Below are positions 22,757 to 33,970 of a stretch of 64,000 nucleotides of DNA, piece after piece. This stretch comes from Paraphaeosphaeria minitans (taxonomy: Eukaryota; Ascomycota; Dothideomycetes; Pleosporales; Didymosphaeriaceae), in contig WJXW01000011.1 in NCBI GenBank assembly GCA_015832175.1, forward strand, positions 372,001 through 436,000. Direction: 5' to 3'. Numbering within the stretch: the first letter of the stretch is position 1; every line of letters begins with the position of its first letter. The notes beneath the pieces are model-generated. The model did no database searches. It was not told the origin of the DNA and worked only from the letters and a program-made list of their open reading frames with translations. The position numbers and the translations under genes were made by a program.

Positions 22757-22981
22757 CTAATTAAAGGCCGCTCTATAGGGAGCGCTTTATAGAAAGCGCT
22801 CTATAAAAAGTAGTTATGTGTATTATACTTTGTATAGAGTAATTAAGCGCTTTATAGAGACTAGTTACGTAACTCCTTTATTTAAGGTGTAGTTGGCATT
22901 AAATCCCCGCTCGATCCCTATTATACGCCCGCTAGGTATAAAACCAGCTTCCCGCCATTATGTGGATTTTAGATACTAACA
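22757..22981 (-). repeat. LTR-C U3 fragment (probably the 5' LTR of G3)
   Basis: On the + strand it begins CTAATTAAAGGCCG and ends ACTAACA. The first roughly 80 bp match the sequence directly upstream of the shared sense TATA in the LTR of G9 (51640-51727), which identifies this as a third U3 type. It carries GAGCGC/GCGCTC inverted repeats, TTACGTAA near 22864-22871, and a GC-richer, less mutated end. The R-U5 half is absent because G4 abuts here. The right edge splits the C1 5' LTR, so the element inserted into C1. Assignment to G3 is inference. Confidence 0.65.
22937..22943 (+). promoter_or_regulatory. Antisense TATA box in U3-C
   Basis: TATAAAA, within GGTATAAAACC, lies 44 bp from the LTR edge at 22981. 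It faces away from the gag-pol direction in one of the least mutated stretches of the window. The position matches the antisense boxes of LTR-A and LTR-B. Confidence 0.5.
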
Positions 22982-23058
22982 CTAGTACTAGGGGAGAGAA
23001 GGTACTAGAAGGTCTAGAAGGTTACCCTTTATCCTCTAGCCTCTACCTCCTCTTTATA
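22982..23058 (+). repeat. C1 5' LTR remnant (last 77 bp)
   Basis: It matches the end of the 3' LTR (48843-48919) almost exactly. The upstream part was separated by the LTR-C element. The terminal CA is now TA. It forms one arm of an inverted repeat with 23114-23190. Confidence 0.9.
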
Positions 23059-23078
23059 GGTTATAAGCCCAGGCTAAC
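23059..23078 (+). other. C1 primer-binding site (initiator tRNA-Met anticodon arm type)
   Basis: GGTTATAAGCCCAGGC follows the LTR directly. It equals the complement of the eukaryotic initiator tRNA-Met anticodon arm (GGTTATGAGCCCAG) apart from a G-to-A change. Copia of Drosophila is known to use an internal half-tRNA of this kind. Confidence 0.75.
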
Positions 23079-23376
23079 CATCTACTACGTATTAGTCTAT
23101 TAGTAGTACTATTTGTAAAGAGGAGGTATAGGCTAGAGGATAAAGGGTAACCTTCTAGACCTTCTAGTACCTTCTCTCCCTAAGTACTAGTTACCTAGAA
23201 TAGTAGAGACTAGAGTAATAGAGGGTAGATTAAACGTAGTTAAATAGAGTAATAAAACTTTAGGTATAGGCTTAGAATTGCTATCTAGGATAGAGAGTAC
23301 ACGTAGAAGGTAACTTTCCTTATATACATACAGTAGAGATTCTAGAGTATTCTACTTAGTAATTCTCTACTATCTA

Positions 23377-23471
23377 TAACGTTACCTATAACGTCACCTA
23401 TGACGTCACCTTATGACCTCACCTATAACGTTACCTAGTATCTATAGGGCTATAACGTCATTATAACGTCA
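23377..23471 (-). promoter_or_regulatory. Array of CRE-like sites in the solo C1 LTR
   Basis: Seven TGACGTCA-like octamers start at 23377, 23389, 23401, 23414, 23426, 23453 and 23464, about 11-13 bp apart within each cluster. One is a perfect TGACGTCA (23401). Others differ by C/T or G/A changes. This corresponds to the array at 48562-48656. Confidence 0.7.
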
Positions 23472-23529
23472 TTATAGAAAGTTCTAGAATATAGAAAAGA
23501 TAACTTTAGGAACCTTTAAAGGTTACCTA

Positions 23530-23940
23530 TATTACGTACCAGATAACAACGTGGGACTTAGGCGCTTATAAAGGTGTAATAAAGCAATAATAGGGTTATA
23601 AACGTAATAAAGAGACACTAAGTAACTTAGATTAGGTTACGTAATATACTTAGTTACTTAGCGGCACTAAGTAGTAGAGTAGGTCACGTAAAGTGCTTAG
23701 TTACTTAGTAGCACTAAGCAGCAGAGTAGCCTTAGTATATAAGAACATAAGAATAGGCTCTCTATACTTGTATTTAATCTATTTATTAATCTATTATTTA
23801 GATTCTAGTAGACTAAATTATTAACTTGTTACACTTCATAAGATACTATTATATTAATAAGACCTTCTACCTTCTGTAAGTACTCCTGCCTAAGAACTAA
23901 CCTTAACCCTTTAGGACTAGCTACCTTCTTAGATTTAACA
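23530..23940 (+). repeat. LTR-A, 5' LTR of G5 (411 bp)
   Basis: It starts TATTACGTACC and ends AGATTTAACA. GGTCACGTAAAG near 23682-23693 keeps half of the ancestral CACGTG palindrome. The gag start position follows after 17 bp. Confidence 0.95.
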
Positions 23941-23957
23941 TCTTAAACACCCTTAAT

Positions 23958-26900
23958 ATAAGTACTTTATAAACTTCTACCTCTTCTATAGCTTTAGGTG
24001 CTGCTAAGATTACTTCTATAAAGGATAGCAGTAAGGCGCATAAACCTAATCTCTACTTTAGTAAATAATTTTAAACTAATGTCTAGATTCTCTAGTTAGA
24101 CCTCTACTTCTTTAACTTAGATAAGTCCCTTAAAGATAAGAAAAGGGTCATCTTCGCAGTAATATATATATAAGGAGATATAGGATTATAAATCTATCCT
24201 TACCTTAAAAAGTACCTAGGAATAAACTATAACAATAATAACAATAATTACGTAAACAAGCACGCTAATACAGTTAATATTATTAAGAATTATAATAACT
24301 TTAAGAAATACTTTAGATAACTCTTTAGAATTACTAATAAGGACTCTATTACAAAAGTAAAGATTTAGACTATAACTTAGAAATAATTAGTAGCTAAGTA
24401 TATAGCTAAGTTTTATAAGTACGCTGTGTAACTTAACTAGGATAATAAATCTCTTTAGGATATATACAAATAAGGACTTAAATAGAAACTATATAAGAAA
24501 CTCCTACGTAGTAGTGCGTAAATTACTAACCTTAAAAAACTATATAAAGAAACTATTAGGATTAATAAAGAATAGTTCTTACTATAATAAGAGCTCTACT
24601 AAACCCCTAAAGCAATAAGCTTTAGATAACTAGTAAAAGTGGTTTATAAGAACCCTATTAGAATTGTCTAAAAACAACAGCCAAGGAACTACTAGAGATA
24701 TAAACTAATAAAAGATGTCTTGTTTAACTATATAGGTAAAAGAAAAGGAGGAAGAATAGGCCCTAAGTAGCCTAATAAACGCGTCTCTAATAGAAGTTAA
24801 TAACTAATAACTAAGACCTGTAAATGCTTTATATATAGTAAACTAGGCTATATAGCTAGAAACTGTAGATTAAAGAATAAAGTCTATTAAAACTAAGTTA
24901 AATATACTAACTATTAAAGACTAAGAACCTAATAAGAAATAAAAAGTTATTATAACGCTATTTAGTTACTAACGCGTTACACTAGAACAAAGTAAGTAAT
25001 TAGATTTACCTAACTTATAATTATATAAAGATGTAAAAGACAACTCTAATATATACTATAACGCAGAAGACATAGAAGAGATACTAAGATTTTCTACTCC
25101 TTACTCACAAAGTAGGCAGGAAGAAGACAACCCTATATTACCTAAGTATAAACTAAATATTTAGAACTACATAGAACCCTACTAGGCACTAAAAGGAATA
25201 TAACCCTATAAAAATAAGAAGTTAGACTACGTACTAAAGTACTATCTAGACCACTAAAATCCTATACACTAATTCTATATGTAGACGCATTACAAAGAAC
25301 TAATATATACATAATATAAAGTAAAGAAAGAGGAGAATAAGAAATAACCTAAAAGGAAACTACGCTATAGATAGATATAAATAAACTACTCTATCGCAAC
25401 TTACGATAAACACCTCTAAGATAAATAATAAGTAAAATACTTTCCTTACCTTACGCTAAAGGGTAATAAATACTGCAATATACTTATTAATAGAGACTAT
25501 ATATAACTATACTAGTACATATATCTAAACTAAGACTACAAATACTACTATATAGGCAAATATTTTAACAGCTTTGCAAACTACCCTATATAAGAAGTAA
25601 TAATAGAACTACTAATTTAACTAGTATATAGGAATAGTAAAGACTGTAAGAGGAAAAATAGAAGAACATCCTTATAGGAAAAAGAAGAAGATAATCTATA
25701 TAAGCTATATACTTAAGAATAATAATAGAAGCAGATGCTTAGAACACGTATACTAGGCACCTAAACTTAACTATAACTTACATAAATAGATGTCTTTTTT
25801 AGGCCTAGACTTAGACAAGAAAACGCCTTTATTAAATTAAATACTATAGTAAGCACAGTATTAATTAAGCTACTAGTATAGCTTAAAGGAATATAGGCTT
25901 AAGCTCTTATAAACTTAGAAATAGAAAAGAACTTTATATTTTATTAGATAGTAAGATAAGTAGTACTTATAATATTAGAGAAAAAAGTACCCTATATTAT
26001 TTATATTGTAAATAGATCCCTAATGCCTAAGACACCTTAGATATACTAGGAGGTCACTACTATAATAACAGTCTAAAGATATAGAGAGGAACTTACCTTA
26101 GATGTCTTACTAGAATCTAAGTATAAGTTAGTCTTAGGATTACCTTAGTTAATAATACACAACCCGCAGATTAACTAGGGTACAAAGGAAATATGATTTA
26201 AACACTGCAATTATATATTATAAGTAAAGCCTATGTATTAACTAAAAATAATAGTAGATAAGGGAGTTATTAATAACATAATACTATAACAGACAGTTAA
26301 AAAATAGAAGTACACCTTAGTAGACACTAGTAGGAACTACTAGATTAAGAAGCGTAAGAAAGAGGATAATAGCACACCCCTTACCTTACTATAAGAGTAT
26401 AGGAAATAAACACATATATTTATAGAAAAAGAAAGAAAAGTAAACCTACTAGAATATTAACCCTAGAATATTATAATAGACCTAGAAAAAGGGAAGACGC
26501 CACCCTTTAGACTACTATATAGTAAGATAGGAGAAGAACTCCTTAAAGAACGTAATTTTATTAAAATAAACCTTAAGAAAGGATATATATAACTATTAAA
26601 GTTACTAGTAGTAAGCCCTTTTATATTTGTTAAGAAAAAGGATGGATTAGATAAACTATACGTTAACTACTAATAACCTAATAATATAATAATAAAGAAC
26701 TAATATCTACTACTAAACATTATAGAGTTATAAGATTAATTATCTTAAGCTAAGATATTTATAATAATAGATCTAAGAGACAGTTACCACCTTATATAAA
26801 TTAAGAAAGATAAAGAATAGAAAATAGCATTTTAATTACGCTATAGACTATTTAAATATAAATTTATACCTTTTAGACTTACAAATGCACTAGCAGCTTT

Positions 26901-27259
26901 TATAGCACTTATTAATAACGTACTCTATAAACATCTAGACATATTTATTATTATATATATAGACAATATCCTTATCATTTCCAAAAGCGAATCGGACCAC
27001 ACTAAGTATATACAGACAGTACTAGAAGCACTAGATAAAGTATGCCTTTATATTAAACTTAAGAAATATAAGTTTAATATTAAATAACTTAAATTCCTAG
27101 GACACATTATTACTACAGAAGGAATTAAGATAGCACTTAGTAAAATTAAATATATTAAAAACTAGCTAATACTAAAGACAGCTAAGAACATCTAAGAATT
27201 CTTAAGATTCTATAGATTTAACTAACAATTTATCTAAAATTACGCAAAGGTTATAATAC
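23958..27259 (+). pseudogene. G5 gag, protease and most of RT, RIP-inactivated
   Basis: Gag starts with ATA AGT ACT (23958). The CCHC region is near 24825-24870 (KCFIYSKLGYIARNCR). The heptamer TTTTTTA is at 25795-25801. The protease active-site region is near 25910-25930, where ALIDL has become ALINL. RT runs from about 26345 with IIDLRDSYHLI near 26770-26800 and YIDN near 26960-26970. A few single-base indels shift gag relative to G2 and G10. Coding resumes at 33971 beyond G6. Confidence 0.9.
25795..25801 (+). promoter_or_regulatory. Slippery heptamer TTTTTTA (G5)
   Basis: It has the same context, ATGTC before and GGCCTA after, as in G0, G2 and G10. Confidence 0.55.
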
Positions 27260-27670
27260 TATTAAATCCAAGAGGGTAGCTAGTCCTAAAGGGTTAAGGT
27301 TAGTTCTCAGGTAGGAGTACTTACAGAAGGTGGAAGGTCTTGTTAACACGATAGTATCTTATAAAGTGTAACAAGTTAATAATTTAGTCTACTAGAATCC
27401 AAACAATAGATTAATAAATAGATTAAATATAAGTATAGAGAGCCTATCCTTACGTTCCTATATACTTTAAGCAATTAGTAGACTAATCGCTCTAATTAAA
27501 CTAATTAAGCACTAATTAGTTACTTAGTATATCAAGTGCTTAGTTTAATTAGTTATCTTAGCGCTCTAATTACACTAATTAGGTTACGTAACCTTTTATA
27601 CTATGCCACTTAAACAACAAATATAGATATATATAAAGATCCTAGGAGGCCTAGCCTTTAGATCTTAACA
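27260..27670 (-). repeat. LTR-B, 3' LTR of G6 (411 bp)
   Basis: TATTAAATCC to GATCTTAACA on the + strand. The palindrome reads GGTTACGTAACC here, whereas the 5' LTR of the same element has GGTCACGTGACC. TATATATAAAG at 27628-27638 is the antisense TATA-like box. Confidence 0.95.
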
Positions 27671-27779
27671 TTATCTCCCTCCTTGCTAGGATTTGTCCTT
27701 AAATTATGTAACTATATCTTATACCTAGTTATAACTAAAGCTTACCCTACGTTATAAGTAGCGTTAGCCTACTTATATT

Positions 27780-28355
27780 ATACCCTAATAACTTTCTAAG
27801 TCTAGTACTACCTATTACTATTACCTAACTAATTTTATTAACTCTTTTAGCAAAGTCATAGTTAAGAAATACTTAATATATATAAAATATAACTATATTT
27901 ATAAAGTTCACGTTTAGTCTAGAAAATATAGGGAATATATTTATTAAGGTTAATATTATAATATACGCGTTTTAGAGTCTAAGTTTAAGTATTTATTAGC
28001 GGAGAAAGAGAAATTGCGTGTATAGATAAAAGAGTTAAGAGAAACGTAGGAGGCTGCGTTTAAGGCCTATAAAAAGGCGTTAGAGAAGTTATAGGTTATA
28101 TACACGTATAAAGATTAGTTACGTTAGTAAATAGACTTACTAGATAAGCGTGCTAAAGATATAATAGTGGTTAAAGAGAAACATATTAAAGAGGCTAAAT
28201 TTTATAAGGCTATTAATTTAGTAGTTAATAAGACTCCTTTAGGTCCTTTCTTATTCCCTACAACATAGAGCGCTTTTAAGGATTTCCTATTAGAATTCTA
28301 GGATAATCTAGTGCCTTTACTATCTTAGGTACGAATATTATTATACTATATAGGT
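27780..28355 (+). pseudogene. G6 antisense ORF (B lineage), decayed
   Basis: The start codon position is now ATA (27780-27782), as in G7; an upstream in-frame alternative at 27714 is also ATA. It is collinear with G4 through RKYREY (ancestral KCSKC or close), AEKEKLR and the LGPFL block. It ends in the region overlapping the pol C-terminus. Stops are TAG/TAA only. Unknown function. Confidence 0.7.
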
Positions 28356-28359
28356 TATT

Positions 28360-31300
28360 AGTAGAATTCTCTAATCTTTTATTAATAGTTTCCTAGGTAG
28401 TTCTTTAGTTCCTAAGTGTTTTCGCTGTGTAGGTAACCTTTCTACTTAATAAGGTATACGTTACTATACTAATTATATTCTAGAATTCTTTTAACCTTAA
28501 ATTTATTTTCTTCCTTAGTTCTGTAGTAGAAGGTAGTTCTAACTAGTGTATTAGGATCTGTTAGTTCTAGTAGTAATATATAGAATACTAGGTATATCTT
28601 TGCATCTGGCGGTAGTTCTAACTTATAGTTTACTAGTAATAATTGCTTAGAAATATAAAATAGTCTAATTTTAATATAATCTAGTTTCTTCTGTTGTCTC
28701 TTCTAAGTTTAAAGGTTCTTTATAAGTAGATATACTTTATCCCCCTTCTTTAGCTAAGGTGTTATTTTTTATTTTTAATTTTAGTATAAAATTAATTGCT
28801 GCTGAGCTTTCTTAAGATTTTCTTAGAGTTATTAGTGTATTTTCTTTATATTTTCTACTATATCTATAGCTTCTTTTGCTTTAATTGTTATAGGAAATTG
28901 TTGGTTAAAGAAATGTAGGTGTCTTCTATAGTTTACATAGAACAGTGTATGTCCTAATACTACTAATACTTTGTTATTATAGGCCAACTATACTATAGGT
29001 AGTAATAAAACCTAGTTATTCTTCTAACTATTACAGTAGATGCGTAGGTACGTTTCTATAGTTTAGTTTGTACGTTCTATTTATTTGTTAGTTTATAGAT
29101 AGTAAGCTGTTAATAGTTTTTGTTTCGTTCTAAGTAGTGCTATAAGTGTTGTCTAATAATTTAACGTAAAGAGCTTGTCTCTATTACTAATCATTATTTT
29201 TAGGATCCTGTGGTGTCTAATTAGTTAGTCTAGGATAAGAAAAGTAAGTTCCTTTACAGTTATTCTTTTAAGGCATAGAATAAGCTTAATATACTTAGTT
29301 AGTTAGTAGACTATTACTAGTATACTATTATATTTAATTCCTGTTATTAAATCCTTAAAGTTTAGAATTCCTATAATAAAATCCATAGTAATATCTTCCT
29401 ATAGTACTATTAGTATTCTAATTGCTTACATCTCTCTATATTTAAAATATATACTATGTTTATTTCTCTAGCATTCTATATATTTATAGATATAAGTTAT
29501 TACAGCTTCCTTAATTCCTTTAAAGGTGTAATTCCTTTAGATAAGTTTTATTATTTTTGTAATGCCTAAGTGTCCGTACATAGGGTTATTGTGGTATTAT
29601 TAGATAATCTTAGTCTATAGATGTTCTAGAACTTCTTAGTTAATTACTAAAAGTTAATTTAGTTCCGCTGTTAGTCCTAGAGATCTATTTTTGGCTTTGC
29701 AAAGGATTATAAAGAAGGTTTTTACCTTTTCTTCTACTAAATTACTTTGTTAGCTAAGAGCGTCTACTCTGCTATTTTCTTTCCTAGCTATATAGATAAT
29801 TTTAAACTTATACTACCCTATAGTTTATAACTATTTTTGTTGTTATAGTGTAAGTTTTTTTGTTATTATAAACCTTAGAAGGTTTTTATAATCTATATAG
29901 ATTTCTAGCGTTAAGTAACTAAGCGCGTAAATCCTCTAATGCTTTAAGGCTTTAATAATAGCGTAGAGTTTTTTATTATGTATATTATATTGTGTTTTAG
30001 CGTTATTACATTTGCATAAGTAATAAGTAATTAGGTGCTATTTACTATTATATTCTTATTTAGCGTAGGCGCCTAGCGTAAGATCGCTAGCGTCTGTTTT
30101 AAAGCGCAGTAGTTTATTGTTTCTAAAATAAATAAGGATAGGTTCTATAATACATACTGTCTTAAGGAGTTAGAATAACATTCTATACTTATCTGTCTAT
30201 TTAAAGAATACGTCCTTCTTTATAAGATTTATTAAGGGTATTATAACCTTTGTGTAATCTTAGATAAATTGTTAATTAAATTTATAGAATTCTAAGAATT
30301 CTTAGATGTTCTTAGCTATCTTTAGTATTGGCCAGTTTCTAATATATTTAACTTTACTTAGTGCTATCTTAATTCCTTCTGTAGTAATAATGTGTTCTAA
30401 GAATTTAAGTTATTTAACATTAAACTTGTATTTCTTAAGTTTAATACAAAGGCATGCTTTGTCTAGTGCTTCTAGTACTATCTGTATATACTTAGTGTAG
30501 TCTAATTCGTTTTTAGAAAAGACAAGGATATTGTCTATATACGTAATAATAAATATGTCTAGATGTTTATAGAGTACGTTATTAATAAGCGCCATAAAAG
30601 CTGCTAGTGCGTTTATAAGTCTAAAAGGCATAACCTTATATTTAAATAGTCTATAGCGTGATTAAAACGCTGTTTTCTATTCTTCACCTTTCTTAATTTA
30701 TATAAGGTGGTAACCGTCTCTTAGATCTATTATTATAAATATCTTAGCTTAAGATAGTTAATCTTATAACTCTATAATGTTTAGTAGTAGATATTAGTTC
30801 TTTATTATTATATTATTAAGTTGTTAGTAGTTAACGCATAGTCTGTCTAATCTATCCTTTTTCTTAATAAATATAAAAGGGCTTACTGCTAGTAACTTTA
30901 ATAGTTATATATATCCTTTCTTAAGATTTATCTTAATAAAATCACGTTCTTTAAGGAGTTCTTCTCCTATCTTACTATATAGTAGTCTAAAGGGTGGCGT
31001 CTTCCCTTCTTCTAGGTCTATTATAAGATCCTAGGGTTAATATTTAAGTAGGTTTACTTTTCCTTTCTTTTCTGTAAATATATGTGTCTATTTCCTGTAC
31101 TCTTTTAGTAAGGTAAGGGGTGTACTATTGTTTTTCTTCTTATACTTCTTAACCTAGTAGTTCCTACTAGCGTCTACTAAGGTGTGCTTCTATTTTTTAA
31201 CTGTCTATTGCAATATTATGTTGTTAATAACTCCCTTATCTACTATTATTTTTAGTTAATGTGTAGGCTTTACTTATAATGCATAATTATAGCGTTTAAA

Positions 31301-33537
31301 TAATATTTTCTTTATACCCTAGTTAATCTGCAGGTTGTGTATTATTAACTAAAGTAATCCTAAGACTAACTTATACTTAGATCCTAGTAAGACATCTAAG
31401 GTAAGCTCCTCTTTATATCCTTAGACTGTTATTATGCTAGTAACCTCCTAGTATATTTAAGGTGTCTTAGGCATTAAGGATCTATTTATAATATAGACAA
31501 TATAGAGTACTTCTTTCTCTAATATTATAAGTCCTACTTGTCTTACTATCTAATAAGATATAAAGTTCCTTTCTACTCCTAAGTCTATAAGAGCTTAAGC
31601 CTATATTGCTTTAAGCTGTACTAGTAGCTTAACTAATACTATACTTACTATAGCATTTAATTTAATAAAGGCGTTTTCTTATTTAAGTTTAAGCCTAAAA
31701 AAGACATCTATTTATGTAGGTTGTAGTTAAGTTCTAGTGCCTAGTATGTGTTTCTAAGCATCTGCTTCTATTATTATTCTTAAATATATAGTTTATATAG
31801 ATTATCTTCTTCTTCTTCCTGTAAGAATATTCTTCTGTTTTTTCTCCTACAGTCTTTACTATTTCTATGTACTAGTTAAATTAGTAGCTCTGTTATTACT
31901 TCTTATATAGGGTAGTTTACAAAGCTATCTAAACGTTTAGCTATATAGTAGTATTTGTAGTCTTAGTTTAGACATGTGTACTAGTATAGTTACATGCAGT
32001 CTCTATTAATAAGTATATTATAGTATTTGTTACTCTTTAGTGTAAGGTAAGGAAAGTATTTTACTTATTATTTATTCTAGAGGTGTTTGTCGCAAGCTGC
32101 GATAAAGTAGTCTATCTACACTTATCTATAGCGTAGTCCCCCTCTAGGTTATTTCTTATTTTCTTTTTTCTCTGTCTTGTATTATGCGTATGTTAGTTCT
32201 TCACAATGTATCTATATATAGAATTAGTGTATAGGATTTTAGTAGTCTAGGTAGTACTTTAGTACGTAGTCTAACTTCTTATTTTTGTAGGGTTGCATTC
32301 CTTTTAGTGCCTAGTAGGGTTTTATGTAGTCCTAAATATTTAGTTTATACTTAGGTGACATAGGGTTATCTTCTTCCTGCCTACTTTATAGGTAAGGAGT
32401 AGAAGATCTTAGTATCTCTTCTATATCTTTTGTATTATAGTATACGTTAGAGTTGTCTTCTAGATCTTTGTATAGTTATAAGTTAAGTAAATCTAATTAC
32501 TTACTTTACTCTAGCGTAACGCGTTAGTGACTAAATAGTGTTATAATAACTTCTTATTTCTTATAAGGTTCTTAGTCCTTAATAGTTAGTATATTTAACT
32601 TAGTTTAATAGACTTTGTTCTTTAATCTGTAGTTCCTAGCTATGTGGCCTAGTTTGCTATATGTAAAGCATTTACAGGTTTTAGTTATTAATTATTAACT
32701 TCTATTAAAGACGCGTTTATTAGGCTACTTAGTTCCTATCTTTCTTCCTTTTCCTTTACCTATGTAGTTAAACTAGATATTTTCTATTAGTTTATATCTC
32801 TAGTAGTTCCTTAGCTGTTGCTTTTAGACGATTCTAATAGGGTTCTTATAAACTATTTTTAGTAGTTATCTAAAGCTTATCGCTCTAGGGTTTTAGTGGA
32901 GCTCCTGTTGTAGTAAAAACTACTCTCTATTAATTCTAATAGTTTCTTTATATAGTTCTTTAAAATTAGCAATTTGTGCACTACTACGTAAAAGTTCTTT
33001 ATATAGTTTCTATTTAAGTCTTTGTTTATATTTATCCTAAAGACATTTATTATCCTAGTTAAGTTGCACAGCGTATCTACAAAACTTAGCTATATACTTA
33101 GCTACTAATTATTTCTAAATTATAGTCTAAATCTTTGCCTTTATAATAGAGTCCTTGTTAGTAATCCTAAAAAGTTATTTAAGATATTTTTTAAAGTTAT
33201 TATAATTTTTAATAATATTAACTGTATTAGCGTACTTATTTACGTAATTATTGTTATTATTATTATAGTCTATTCCTAGGTACTTTTTAAGGTAAGGATA
33301 GATTTATAATCCTATATCTCCTTATATATATATTGCTGCGAAGATAACCTTCTTTTTGTCTTTAAGAGGTTTGTCTAAGTTAAAGAAGTAGAGGTCTAAC
33401 TAGAGAATCTAGACGTTAGTTTAAGATTGTTTACTAAAGTAGAGATTAGGTTTATACGCCTTACTACTATCTTTTATAGGAGTAATCTTAGCGGCACCTA
33501 AAGCTGTAGAAGAGGTAGGAGTTTGTAAAGTACTTAT
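28360..33537 (-). pseudogene. G6 gag-pol, RIP-inactivated
   Basis: The CCHC region near 32625-32680 keeps the knuckle His (KLGHIARN). The heptamer is at 31696-31702, followed by the protease. The interval 30410-30631 is a stop-free piece of RT with PFRLINALAAF, YIDN and VFSK. RNase H follows, then integrase near 29620-28660, with the chromodomain ending near 28370. The YxDD second Asp is Asn, a single G-to-A change. No intact polyprotein remains. Confidence 0.92.
31696..31702 (-). promoter_or_regulatory. Slippery heptamer TTTTTTA (G6)
   Basis: Minus-strand TTTTTTA at the gag/protease junction, as in the other copies. Confidence 0.55.
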
Positions 33538-33554
33538 ATTAAGGGTGTTTAAGA

Positions 33555-33965
33555 TATTAAATCTAAAAGGGTAGCTAGTCCTAAAGGGTTAAAGTTAGTT
33601 CTTAGGTAGGAGTACTTATAGAAGGTAGAAGGTCTTATTAACATAATAGTATCTTATAAAGTGTAATAAGTTAATAATTTGGTCTGCTAGAATCTAAATA
33701 ATAGATTAATAAACAGATTAAACACAAGTATAGAGAGCCTATCCTCACGTTCCTATATACTTTAAGCGATTAGTGGACTAATCGCTCTAATTAAACTAAT
33801 TAAGCACTAATTAGTTGCTTAGTATGTTAAGTGCTTAGTCTAATTAGTTGTCTTGGCGCTCTAATCACACTAATCAGGTCACGTGACCTTTTGTGCTGTG
33901 CCACTCGAATAACGAATATAGATATATATGAAGATCCTGGGAGGCCTGGCCTTCGGATCTTAACA
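33555..33965 (-). repeat. LTR-B, 5' LTR of G6 (411 bp), partly unmutated
   Basis: It pairs with 27260-27670. From about 33840 to 33960 TG and CA dinucleotides survive, so this stretch approximates the ancestral U3. It includes the perfect 12-bp palindrome GGTCACGTGACC at 33877-33888. The R-U5 half is more strongly mutated. Confidence 0.95.
33877..33888. promoter_or_regulatory. Perfect palindrome GGTCACGTGACC (E-box core) in U3-B
   Basis: The CACGTG core is a classical bHLH-type site. Other LTR copies have GGTTACGTAACC, GGTCACGTAACC or GGTTATGTGATC at this place. All are explained by CpA-to-TpA changes on one or both strands. This copy probably shows the ancestral site. Confidence 0.6.
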
Positions 33966-33970
33966 AATAC

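Larger units (their letters stand above)
27260..33965 (-). mobile_element. G6: complete Ty3/gypsy element, LTR-B type (6,706 bp)
   Basis: LTR-B at 27260-27670 (3') and 33555-33965 (5'), both 411 bp. The flanking duplication AATAC is perfect (27255-27259 and 33966-33970). It is inserted in the RT end of G5. Gag starts at 33537 on the minus strand; the antisense ORF starts at 27780 on the + strand. The outer end of its 5' LTR is the least mutated LTR sequence in the window. Confidence 0.96.

Noticed and set aside
30306..30500. 64-codon open frame on the + strand
   Set aside because: Complement of the G6 RT region, which is the true coding strand.
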